Position numbers and translations under genes: made by a program. Below the pieces are notes generated by a model. That model did no database searches. It was given only the letters and a program-made list of their open reading frames with translations, and was not told the DNA's origin. From contig JACPPY010000066.1 of NCBI GenBank assembly GCA_016190755.1, forward strand, positions 1-36,741: a stretch of 36,741 nt of DNA, read 5' to 3'. Below, piece by piece: positions 17,219 through 23,946 of this stretch; position 1 is the first letter of the stretch, and each line of letters begins with the position of its first letter. Origin of the DNA: Chloroflexota bacterium. Its GTDB lineage: Bacteria; Chloroflexota; Dehalococcoidia; JACPPY01.

Positions 17219-17465
17219 CTACTCCTGTTCTATTCTAGTACGGCGGCTACTTGGGGGTGTGACCCCGCTCCTGGACTGGATGAAGTCCCATATCCTTTTC
17301 AGTTCCAGGAAGTGTGCCTCATCACCGCTCTGTACGTGGTAGACATGCCAGCGCAACTGGGGAGAGTCGGGCCTATCCTCGTGTTCAAGCCATAGTCGGA
17401 TGACGAATGAAGCCTCCTGTCTTTTCAGCGGCGTCCTGACGGGCCAATTCTAGCTCAGCGTGCAT
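17219..17465 (-). pseudogene. Small gene with apparent frameshift upstream of narC
   Basis: From an ATG at 17465 the minus strand reads MHAELELARQDAAEKTGGF and stops after 26 codons. The neighbouring frame from about 17430 to TAG at 17219 reads RQEASFVIRLWLEHEDR, then QLRWHVYHVQSGDEAHFLEL and KRIWDFIQSRSGV. That segment is strongly protein-like and recalls a small conserved bacterial family (FxxRLWxE...WRxxVxHVQSGExxxF), but it has no start of its own. Joining the two frames near the AAAA run at about 17429-17432 would give a protein of roughly 80 aa. It is either a frameshifted gene or an indel error. It fills the otherwise empty interval 17205-17528. Confidence 0.5.
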
Positions 17466-17528
17466 AGGTTTACGAGTATCTTCTCCTTGCGCCTCAATGC
17501 TGGCATGTTGAGAGGGAAAATCCAAATA

Positions 17529-18098
17529 TTATGAGACCAACAATATCTCCTTGGCCTTAGGGAGAAGAGCTTCGTTTTCCCTGGCGATGTGAGATCCAAG
17601 GTTGAAGCCAAGCTCTTTTGCTGCATGTATAATCAAGGTTCCACGGTCACCCGTTAGCCTCCGGCGATCCAGGTGGCGCACCTGAAGCCTGAATTTATCA
17701 ATACATTCTCTGATGATCCGGTGGTCGTTTTTGTAGACGGATAACGGCCCATACATTTGGCACAGTGTGGCACAGAGTGCGAACATATTGTCACAAATGT
17801 CCGGTGTTCCAGTTATTAGCTCGATTGGTCCGGGCCCAGCCAGTGCCCCTTGCACAAGTGGAAACAGGACCTCCTCTTCAAAGCGGAAGTGCCTGGGCAA
17901 CTCGTCCTGCACGAATCGCAGGAACTCGATCAGATGGCGTTTCGATGCCATGACATCCTCGTCCTGCAAGCTGTCGAACAGGACTTCGACCTGGGCTAAT
18001 CCGCGGTCGTGGTCACATTTGATAGTGTCCAGTGCGTCAGCTATATTCAATTGCAGTCTTCCAATTTCGTCTATCTGCCTCAGCTTCTGCTCCGTCAT
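17529..18098 (-). CDS. Hemerythrin-domain protein
   Basis: A 189-aa helical protein with hemerythrin-like histidines and acids: IKCDHDRGLAQVEVL, then HFRFEEEVLFPLV, then YKNDHRIIRECIDKF, and LGSHIARENEALLPKAKEI near the C-terminus. A central insertion (about residues 97-125, with three cysteines) separates the helices. It probably binds O2 or NO at a di-iron site, which fits the neighbouring nitrate and NO-related operons. I chose ATG 18098, with GAAGGA nine bases upstream. The frame continues upstream for 33 codons, but those residues (MWRQRLPRRSSAEGLLAM) are a translated repeat element. Confidence 0.7.
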   Translation of the reverse strand: MTEQKLRQIDEIGRLQLNIADALDTIKCDHDRGLAQVEVLFDSLQDEDVMASKRHLIEFLRFVQDELPRHFRFEEEVLFPLVQGALAGPGPIELITGTPDICDNMFALCATLCQMYGPLSVYKNDHRIIRECIDKFRLQVRHLDRRRLTGDRGTLIIHAAKELGFNLGSHIARENEALLPKAKEILLVS

Positions 18099-18335
18099 TG
18101 CAAGAAGTCCTTCGGCTGAAGAGCGACGCGGCAACCTCTGCCTCCACATAGCTACAGGCACAATCCGGTACCTGAAGGGCACATAGCTCAAATCCAAGAG
18201 GGGCTACCTCACCGGTGACATATGCCTCTTGCCTGGTAGGGACAGCACTGACTACTTACTATCTATACTAGAAGTAGGGATTGCTTCGTCGGCTCCCTCC
18301 ACCATCCCACCACCCCAGCCTTCTCGCAACGACGG
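18092..18335. repeat. MITE-like element with 16-bp imperfect terminal inverted repeats
   Basis: CCGTCATTGCAAGAAG at 18092-18107 matches the reverse complement of 18320-18335 at 14 of 16 positions. The inner parts carry the widespread short-repeat pattern of the type GTCATTGCGAGnAGn..GCAATCTC: the left unit is at 18095-18142 and the inverted right unit (GATTGCTTCGTC...CGCAACGAC) at 18279-18335. The hemerythrin start codon lies inside the left terminus. From 18336 to 18477 I see no gene or clear signal. A related single unit appears near 36363-36400. Confidence 0.5.
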
Positions 18336-18477
18336 AGAGGAGAGCCGTCTACTGAGACTGTCCTGTCCGAACGGCATGCCTATCTTTCTCCTATGTTCAC
18401 TTTCCCAAAACATTGATACACACCCACACATCCGAGCAAACTGCCCCGGCGTGTTGGGTGACTTTAATTACAACATG

Positions 18478-18939
18478 CTACGGCGCCACGGTCTTTATGT
18501 ATTGCGCCAGCGCGTTTATCTGCTCCGGCGTCAAACGCCCCTTGAAACCAGCCATGGCGGTGTTGGGCCGCCCGTTGGTAATCGTGTCCGTGACCAGGTC
18601 GACGGACTTGGACGATAGGCTAGTCGGCGTAAGCGGAGGACCAAGACCCGAAACCCCCTGGCGATTGTTACCGTGGCACACGGCACAGTTAGCGGCGAAG
18701 AGCGCCTTGGCATCCACGCCCGATGCGGTTGTGCTCGTGGCCGCCGCCGTTGTGGTCGTAGTGGCCTTGGTAGTAGTTGTGGTAGTGGTGGCCGATGCCT
18801 TAGTCGTAGTAGTGGTCGTAGTTGCCTTAGTCGTGGCAGCCGATGAAGTCGACGTGGGGCTTGTTCCAGAGGAGCAAGAGGCTGCGACTACCCCGATGGC
18901 AACTATAACTGTGACAAGCGCGATTTTCATCCTCGACAC
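18478..18939 (-). CDS. Lipoprotein cytochrome c with Thr-rich linker
   Basis: A 153-aa exported monoheme cytochrome c. The N-terminal signal IALVTVIVAIGVVAASCSSG has a lipobox-like AASC, so it is probably lipid-anchored on the outer face of the membrane. Residues ~25-72 are a low-complexity Thr/Ala/Lys linker. The heme domain follows: LFAANCAVCHGNNRQG (CxxCH), GLGPPL, and a Met ligand probably in NTAMAGFKG. It is the last gene of the heme-copper enzyme operon and is the likely electron donor to its CuA subunit. The start is GTG 18939 with AAAGGAA upstream; ATG 18930 is possible. The start-less domain at 8303-8590 is a close relative. Confidence 0.85.
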   Translation of the reverse strand: MSRMKIALVTVIVAIGVVAASCSSGTSPTSTSSAATTKATTTTTTTKASATTTTTTTKATTTTTAAATSTTASGVDAKALFAANCAVCHGNNRQGVSGLGPPLTPTSLSSKSVDLVTDTITNGRPNTAMAGFKGRLTPEQINALAQYIKTVAP

Positions 18940-18960
18940 AAAGCTATTCCTTTCTGGCTT

Positions 18961-19866
18961 CTAGATCAGCACATCGATGAGCATGAATGCGAACAGTCCC
19001 AGCAGGTACAAGCCGGAGAATTTGTAGCTGGCCCAGGCCGTTTTGCGCTCGTGCCTGCGCCATAGCAATAGGTTCGAGCCAAGGAAGAGCCCTCCGAAGA
19101 GCAATGCTCCGGCGAGGTATACCGGCCCCAGTTGCGAGAAGAAGAACAGCGCAATGGAGGATGCTACCATCAGCGCCGAGTGCAGCATGATATAGCGGGC
19201 CGTTGCCTGCCGGCTGGCCACCAGCGGCAGCATAGGTATGTTCGCCTCACGATAGCTCTCACTGTGCACCAGCGCAAAGCTCCAAAAGTGGCTGGGAGTC
19301 CAAAGGAAAAGGATGACGGCAATGACAAGTGGCGCAGCAGACAGTTGTGTTGCTACAGCAGCCCAGCCGGCAAGCGCCGCGCACGAGCCTGCCAGGCCTC
19401 CGACCACGATATTCACAGGCGTGCGCCGTTTCAGCCACCAGGTATAAACAAGCGCATAGACCGTCGCGCCAAGGAGTACGAAGATCGCCGTGAGGTAGCT
19501 CAGAAGCAGTGAGATGGCCACCGCCACAATTAACATTCCCACGGCAACGGACAGGGCTTTCCAGGCAGGTATGATGCCCCTTGCCATTGGCCTGTTCCTG
19601 GTCCGGGACATGACCGCATCGATGTCCCGGTCCATGTAGTTGTTCATTATGGAGGCACTCGCGCTGGCCATAACCCCGGCCACAGCCACCAGCGCTACGC
19701 GGAGCCAGGGCACGCTGGGCCCGGCGGCAACCGTCGCAGTAACTACCGCCACGACTACCAAAAGCGCCAGTATCCTGGGCTTGCATAGCGAGATGTAGTC
19801 CCGTATGCTGGCCACTTCTATGGAACCGGCAGGGGATAGCGCTGGCTCTGAGGCTTCCCCGATCAT
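18961..19866 (-). CDS. ctaB: Protoheme IX farnesyltransferase (heme O synthase)
   Basis: A 301-aa UbiA-family membrane prenyltransferase that converts heme b to heme o for heme-copper enzymes. The first Asp-rich motif is in SIMNNYMDRDIDAVMSRTRN followed by RPMARG. The second motif region is TPSHFWSFALVHSESYREAN. Roughly nine hydrophobic helices are visible. Its gene lies between subunit IIa (16 bp upstream) and the lipo-cytochrome (21 bp downstream), so the enzyme of this operon probably carries heme o or a derivative. No ctaA (heme A synthase) is in the window. Confidence 0.95.
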   Translation of the reverse strand: MIGEASEPALSPAGSIEVASIRDYISLCKPRILALLVVVAVVTATVAAGPSVPWLRVALVAVAGVMASASASIMNNYMDRDIDAVMSRTRNRPMARGIIPAWKALSVAVGMLIVAVAISLLLSYLTAIFVLLGATVYALVYTWWLKRRTPVNIVVGGLAGSCAALAGWAAVATQLSAAPLVIAVILFLWTPSHFWSFALVHSESYREANIPMLPLVASRQATARYIMLHSALMVASSIALFFFSQLGPVYLAGALLFGGLFLGSNLLLWRRHERKTAWASYKFSGLYLLGLFAFMLIDVLI

Positions 19867-19882
19867 GTTTACCCTCCTCCAG

Positions 19883-20020
19883 CTAACGGATTGGCCATGC
19901 CTCGCTGAGCAGACGGTAATTGGCCAGGACCATCAGCGCAAAGAAAGCCAGGAAGATAAGCGCCAGGACGAGTGTGCCGGGCGTCTGTACCTTGGGCTCT
20001 CTTTCTTCGTTTATCGCCAT
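19883..20020 (-). CDS. Subunit IIa-like small protein of ba3-type enzyme
   Basis: A 45-aa single-helix protein: MAINEEREPKVQTPGTLV, then LALIFLAFFALMVLANYRLL. The shape (short charged N-terminus, PxGTLxxxxxxL helix) matches subunit IIa of B-family heme-copper oxidases such as Thermus ba3. There it replaces the second helix of subunit II. The frame is open 35 codons further upstream, but AAGGAGGT lies seven bases before ATG 20020. Its place between subunit I and ctaB supports the assignment. Confidence 0.7.
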   Translation of the reverse strand: MAINEEREPKVQTPGTLVLALIFLAFFALMVLANYRLLSEAWPIR

Positions 20021-20039
20021 GCTTTTGACCTCCTTACAC

Positions 20040-20153
20040 TCATGCCGGCAGCGGGACGAGTCGCGTCTTCCGCAGCGCACCGCTACCTGCATCCTCGGGC
20101 ACGGTATAAGTACAAGCCTTCTCACCTGCCTCTGTCTCCGTTGCTTTTAGCAT
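20040..20153 (-). CDS. Possible 37-aa ORF coupled to the subunit I stop
   Basis: An ORF begins at the ATG embedded in the end of the subunit I gene (ATGCTAA overlap) and reads MLKATETEAGEKACTYTVPE, then ends in KTRLVPLPA before TGA at 20040. AGAGG lies a few bases upstream. It has no membrane helix and no known relative I recognise. It fills the otherwise unexplained 126 bp between subunit I and subunit IIa in a tightly packed operon. Chance is a real alternative. Confidence 0.3.
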   Translation of the reverse strand: MLKATETEAGEKACTYTVPEDAGSGALRKTRLVPLPA

Positions 20154-21667
20154 TTCTGCCTCTTGCCGAAGAGCAGTGTGCTTACAGCTATCAATATGTA
20201 AATCACCAACCCGGCGAACGCTATGGTGCCGCCGACACCTACCAGTACGAGCGTCGTGTCCACCCCGGCCAAGCCCGATGCGGAGATATCCGCTGTCCTG
20301 CGGGGCACTCCCTGTATGCCGGACCACAGCATGCCAAGTGCTAGAATGGCAATACCGCTACCGAAGATATACGGCTGCACCCGCGCCCAACCCCGCCCCA
20401 CAAGCTGTTTCTGCGTCATCAGCGGCAGCAGGTAATACGTCAGGCCCATGAAGGCCAGAGTCGTCCCGCCTACTACAGTGGCATGGAAGTGTCCCGGTAT
20501 GCGCAGCGTGTTATGGGCGATCAGGTTTATCTGGTCGTTACCCTGTATGACCCCCGTGGTACCGCCGATGAAGCCGAAGATTACCATGCTTATCACCAGT
20601 GCTGCGAAACCGGGCTCGCCCCAGGGGGCCCTGGTAAGCCAGCCGAACAGCCCGGTGATACCCTTCTTGCGCTGGGCCACCTCAACGGCGGCCGGTATGG
20701 AATACGCATGGATCAGGCTTCCCACTACTGCCAGATACATGAAATAGGAGGTATTGAACATACGGGTTGCCGTGCCCAGTGCAGGGTCAACCAGCAGGTG
20801 GTGCATGGAACCTAGATTGATGAATAGCACGTAAAGTAGAAAAGCGAAGCGGCTTACCTTCTCGTTCACGGGTTTGGCCCCGACGGTCAGCGTGGCCAGG
20901 GCGTACCAGACAGCCACCATGGCCGCCAGATTGACCTGCTGTGCCGGGTGGCCGAAGGCCCAGAACACGATACGGTAGATGCCAGGATCCATTCTGGGTA
21001 GCAGGCCGACCGACCAGAGGAAGGTGGGAACGAAAGCCACGGCGCCCGCGAGCAACGTGAAGATGCCGATAATAGCGGCGACTATGAGTCCGTATGTCAC
21101 CAGGGGTACAGAGCCCGTGAACCTTCTCTCGGATTTAGCCACTATGACTGTGGCCATGAACAGGCCTATGGCCAGCAGGGCTCCAACGGCGAAAAGTATG
21201 ACTCCGAAGTAGAATAGCGGGTGAGCCTGCAACGGCGGATAGGCGGTGAACATCACGTCGGCCTTTCCGGCGAGCATGATGATATTTGTCAGTATAGCGC
21301 CGGCCAGCATCAGGACCCAGGCCAACCAGCCCAGCCCGGGCTTCACCAGCCGTGCATTGAGCAGCACCGCGCCGCCAAAGTACAACCCCGCCACCTCGAA
21401 GAAGACGATCCAGAACACCAGCATGTCAGTGCCGTGTGCCGTAAGCAGACGGTAGAATGTCTCCGGGGGGAGCAATTTCACCGCTGGCACGCGCGTAAAG
21501 GCGATGAGGATAGCAAATATGCCACCGATAAGCAGTGCAACCACTGCTGTCACTGCATTGGCTATTATCAACCTCTGCGCCGGCAGGTGTACCTTGAGGC
21601 CGGTTACCGGACAGGTCCTGAAATCCGTGCTGTCCATCGGTTGAACATTCGTTGACACCTTTGCCAT
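20147..21667 (-). CDS. B-lineage heme-copper enzyme subunit I lacking the active-site Tyr (possible NO reductase)
   Basis: A 506-aa membrane protein with about 13 helices, aligning with ba3-type (B-family) oxidase subunit I. All metal ligands are visible: low-spin heme His in LLTAHGTDMLVFW, CuB His in WAFGHP and in the SMHHLL pair, and both heme ligands in IPGHFHATVV. In oxygen reductases of this family the first CuB motif is GHPxVY, with the Tyr cross-linked to His. Here it reads GHPAQQVN, so that Tyr is Gln. Loss of this residue is a mark of the NO-reductase branches of the superfamily. The enzyme would reduce NO (2 NO to N2O) or, less likely, O2 by another route. It is encoded four bases after the CuA subunit. 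Confidence 0.8.
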   Translation of the reverse strand: MAKVSTNVQPMDSTDFRTCPVTGLKVHLPAQRLIIANAVTAVVALLIGGIFAILIAFTRVPAVKLLPPETFYRLLTAHGTDMLVFWIVFFEVAGLYFGGAVLLNARLVKPGLGWLAWVLMLAGAILTNIIMLAGKADVMFTAYPPLQAHPLFYFGVILFAVGALLAIGLFMATVIVAKSERRFTGSVPLVTYGLIVAAIIGIFTLLAGAVAFVPTFLWSVGLLPRMDPGIYRIVFWAFGHPAQQVNLAAMVAVWYALATLTVGAKPVNEKVSRFAFLLYVLFINLGSMHHLLVDPALGTATRMFNTSYFMYLAVVGSLIHAYSIPAAVEVAQRKKGITGLFGWLTRAPWGEPGFAALVISMVIFGFIGGTTGVIQGNDQINLIAHNTLRIPGHFHATVVGGTTLAFMGLTYYLLPLMTQKQLVGRGWARVQPYIFGSGIAILALGMLWSGIQGVPRRTADISASGLAGVDTTLVLVGVGGTIAFAGLVIYILIAVSTLLFGKRQKC

Positions 21668-21671
21668 ATTC

Positions 21672-22202
21672 TTACTCCGTAACGATTATCTTGCCTACCA
21701 TAGCCTGGTGGCCGAGGCCGCAGTACTCGTTGCATATGACAGTGTACTCTCCAGCCTTATCGGGGGTGATAGTAGCTACATAGTCGTAATCAGGGAGGAC
21801 CATAAGGTTAAGGTTGCCGGGTTGAAGAGAGAACCCGTGCTGGAAGTCCATGGAAGACAGATGCAGACGATAGGTTTCGCCCTCCTTGAGCTGAAGTATG
21901 GGCGACCACTGCCAGGCCCGGGCCACCAGGTATACGTCGCTGCCGGCTGGAGGGCTAACTACCGGCACTCCGGCGTCATCCCTCACCCTATACTGCTGAA
22001 CCATTCTCTGGGATGCATGGCTGAACTGGTCCTTAGTCACCTGGTATGTCTCTGTGGGTATGTTCTGTTTGCCGATGGCCATCCAGATAAACATGGAGGA
22101 GAACATTGCGAGGCCAACGATGATCGCCAGGACCACCCAGAACTTCTCGACCCGGCTAAGGGGGTTCCACCAGATGCGTTCCGGAGATGCTATACTGCTC
22201 AT
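21672..22202 (-). CDS. CuA-containing subunit II
   Basis: A 176-aa electron-entry subunit. One N-terminal helix (FWVVLAIIVGLAMFSSMFIW) is followed by a periplasmic cupredoxin domain. The complete CuA site is present: His in DFQHGFSL, then CNEYCGLGHQAM with both Cys, His and Met. The aromatic AWQW patch for electron entry is visible too. The one-helix architecture and length are those of ba3-type subunit II. It receives electrons from cytochrome c, probably the lipo-cytochrome of the same operon. TAGGAG precedes ATG 22202. Confidence 0.9.
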   Translation of the reverse strand: MSSIASPERIWWNPLSRVEKFWVVLAIIVGLAMFSSMFIWMAIGKQNIPTETYQVTKDQFSHASQRMVQQYRVRDDAGVPVVSPPAGSDVYLVARAWQWSPILQLKEGETYRLHLSSMDFQHGFSLQPGNLNLMVLPDYDYVATITPDKAGEYTVICNEYCGLGHQAMVGKIIVTE

Positions 22203-22215
22203 AGTTCATCCGCTC

Positions 22216-22380
22216 CTAAGGTTTGAATAAGGGCACGCGCATCACGTCTATGACCGACCAGGCAACATAAAACACTAGGGGAATGCCCAAACCAAGAGCA
22301 AGCAGGAGATAGATGTCGTCCATCAGCACCTGGCCCAATGGTATCCGTTCCGGCTTGGTTCTCCGTTCACGCTCATCCAT
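22216..22380 (-). CDS. Small single-helix membrane protein, first gene of the heme-copper operon
   Basis: A 54-aa protein: a charged N-terminus (MDERERRTKPERIPLGQ) and one helix (IYLLLALGLGIPLVFYVAWSVI). No family is recognised. The frame allows a start at 22398, but GAGGTG precedes ATG 22380. It lies 13 bases before the CuA subunit gene, so it is probably an accessory subunit or assembly factor. It is the first gene behind the divergent promoter region. Confidence 0.6.
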   Translation of the reverse strand: MDERERRTKPERIPLGQVLMDDIYLLLALGLGIPLVFYVAWSVIDVMRVPLFKP

Positions 22381-22411
22381 GTTCGTATCACCTCGCATGC
22401 CTTTTATTTTG

Positions 22412-22444
22412 AGTATAGCATCGGGCTGCGGTCTGGTCTGTCAA
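22412..22444 (-). promoter_or_regulatory. Promoter of the heme-copper enzyme operon
   Basis: TTGACA (22439-22444) and an extended -10 TGCTATACT (core TATACT at 22412-22417) are separated by 21 bases, longer than optimal. With a start near 22405 the palindrome at 22438-22455 would be centred at about -41.5, the class II activator position for Crp/Fnr proteins. A weak -10 plus an activator site fits regulated expression. Confidence 0.4.
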
Positions 22445-22455
22445 AAAAATGACAG
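22438..22455. promoter_or_regulatory. Perfect Crp/Fnr-type palindrome CTGTCA-N6-TGACAG
   Basis: Bases 22438-22455 read CTGTCAAAAAAATGACAG, two perfect 6-bp arms around six A. TGTCA-N6-TGACA is the CooA-type variant of the Crp consensus TGTGA-N6-TCACA. It lies in the 133-bp interval between the divergent heme-copper operon and the Crp/Fnr regulator gene and overlaps the -35 elements of both predicted promoters. Confidence 0.7.
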
Positions 22456-22478
22456 TGTCGGTATATAGCTGCTATTAT
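22449..22478 (+). promoter_or_regulatory. Promoter of the Crp/Fnr regulator gene
   Basis: ATGACA (22449-22454) and TATTAT (22473-22478) are 18 bases apart and read toward the regulator gene at 22514. The -35 lies inside the palindrome, so autoregulation by the encoded protein is likely. Confidence 0.35.
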
Positions 22479-22513
22479 TTAGCGAACTCTTTTGACTGGA
22501 GACACAAAGGTAA

Positions 22514-23200
22514 GTGCTGAAGACTTTATACCGTAATCCGCTGGCATCCATACCTTGTTTCTCCAGCCTCGATGGGGATGCGTCGCGAGTCGTAATGGTG
22601 TCGCTGCAGGAAACCCCCTATCGCAAGGAGGAGGTTATCTTCTTCGAAGGTGATCCTTGCCCGGGACTATTCATCGTTAAGTCCGGCCGGGTTAAGCTGT
22701 ACCGTAGTTCTCCCAACGGTGATGAGCATATCGTCAGGGTGCTGGGGCCCAGTGGTTGTTTTGAATGCGCGCCACTATTTGACGGCGGTCCAAACCCGGT
22801 CAGCGCTCAGGCGATGGAGGATTGCATACTATATTTCTTACCAGCCCAAGCCTTTCACGCTATCCTGACCAACCCCGAGGTCACTATGAGCTTCGTCAGG
22901 GTGCTGGCTCTGCGGCTGCGCGGGCTCCTCAACCAGGTTGAGGATATGTCTTTTCGGACAGTAAGAGCTCGCCTTGCCCGCCTGCTACTTCAAATGTCCG
23001 GGCCTGCCATTGAGTCAGTTGCCGAGGCTCCACTGACGCTGTTGAATCAGCATCAACTGGCCTGTATGCTCGGCTGCACGCGCCAGATGGTCAACTCCTC
23101 GTTGGGCAGCCTTGCGCGGGAGGGAATTATACGCAAGGACGGCAGGCGCATAGTGATACTGAAACCGGACGAGTTGAAGAGGATGGTCGAGGAAGCCTAG
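22514..23200 (+). CDS. Crp/Fnr-family transcriptional regulator
   Basis: A 228-aa regulator. The N-terminal cyclic-nucleotide-like beta barrel runs to about residue 125 (EEVIFFEGDPCPGLFIVKSG, GRVKLYRSSPNGDEHIVRVL). A long dimer helix follows (LRLRGLLNQVEDMSFRTV), then a winged helix-turn-helix (NQHQLACMLGCTRQMVNSSL). It lacks the FNR N-terminal cysteine cluster and the cAMP-binding arginine motif, so the effector is not cAMP or a 4Fe-4S cluster of FNR type. A CFEC pair lies in the barrel. The recognition helix has Arg-Gln where CRP has Arg-Glu; CooA also has Arg-Gln and reads TGTCA, matching the palindrome upstream. The start is GTG 22514 with AAAGG upstream. It probably controls the divergent operon in response to NO or redox state. 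Confidence 0.85.
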   Translation: MLKTLYRNPLASIPCFSSLDGDASRVVMVSLQETPYRKEEVIFFEGDPCPGLFIVKSGRVKLYRSSPNGDEHIVRVLGPSGCFECAPLFDGGPNPVSAQAMEDCILYFLPAQAFHAILTNPEVTMSFVRVLALRLRGLLNQVEDMSFRTVRARLARLLLQMSGPAIESVAEAPLTLLNQHQLACMLGCTRQMVNSSLGSLAREGIIRKDGRRIVILKPDELKRMVEEA

Positions 23201-23315
23201 CCGCCTGCGGCCGCAAACCTGGAGCATCTATTCCCTACAAAGCCGACTAAAGTCGTTGTTAGCCTGGCACCACCGCCGTATCATTTCCGTATCATCTAAT
23301 GAGGAACAACCTCGC

Positions 23316-23882
23316 ATGCTAAAGACAGATGCACCACAGATCGATACCGCCACCAATACGAAGGAGGAGGTTAACCCTCCGGGAGAGCAAGGCGATTTCC
23401 GGTTGATGCATGCTGCCAGAAGTCGACTCAAGCTCGAGCTACAGGGGCTGGCCTTCGCAGTCACGCACGGGGCTACTCCCGAGGAATACGCACGGTTTCT
23501 GTGGGGGACTGGCGCGCAACGATGGATGGGCAAGGACTCGCCGGCGGCGGATGAGTACCTGCTGAAAGAGGAGGAGGCGATGTCGCACCTCTTTCCCTGG
23601 ATAAAGGCCCAACGCGTGAAGATGTCACCCACGGAAGCTGAGGCTGTCTTATTGGGAGGCTGTCTTGGTGGATGGGGAGAGAAGCGCTTTAACCTGGCGC
23701 GATCCCTCGGCCTCTTCCGGAAAGAGGTGTGCCGCTACTGTATCGAGGCATGCAGGGTTTGGGGCGAGCAACTGGGCCTTAAGGTTGTGCCCGTGCCCAA
23801 ATGCAGGGCCGGTTGCCGCCTGACGGTATCGCGTGAGGCTGCTGCTGGAGCCGCCTGCGACACGGATGGCCAAAGACCATGA
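23316..23882 (+). CDS. Uncharacterised soluble protein
   Basis: I do not recognise this 188-aa protein. ATG 23316 is chosen because the frame upstream looks non-coding. The N-terminal ~30 residues are polar; the rest is helical (SRLKLELQGLAFAVTHGATP, then EEYARFLWGTGAQRWMGKDS). Five cysteines cluster in the C-terminal third: CLGG, EVCRYCIEACRVWG and PKCRAGCRLTV. The CxxCxxxC spacing could bind a metal or cluster. The ending (KCRAGCRLTV) also recalls small-ligand-binding domains that end in a C-x-C/F-type strand, but this is a weak impression. It follows the Crp/Fnr gene by 115 bp on the same strand and may respond to the same signal. Confidence 0.55.
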   Translation: MLKTDAPQIDTATNTKEEVNPPGEQGDFRLMHAARSRLKLELQGLAFAVTHGATPEEYARFLWGTGAQRWMGKDSPAADEYLLKEEEAMSHLFPWIKAQRVKMSPTEAEAVLLGGCLGGWGEKRFNLARSLGLFRKEVCRYCIEACRVWGEQLGLKVVPVPKCRAGCRLTVSREAAAGAACDTDGQRP

Positions 23883-23946
23883 TACCAGGTTGGGAGGTCC
23901 GTTTTGCCTGCGCCAGCACCAGTGCAGTTTTCGCTTTGTCTTCAGT

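Noticed and set aside
17767-18186. 139-aa plus-strand frame ending in IARSPSAEERRGNL
   Set aside because: This is antisense to the hemerythrin gene; its last part is the well-known spurious translation of a short interspersed repeat.
22514-23200. True CooA (CO sensor)
   Set aside because: Although the DNA site and recognition helix are CooA-like, the CooA heme-ligand Cys/His arrangement is not seen, and no CO dehydrogenase genes are in the window.
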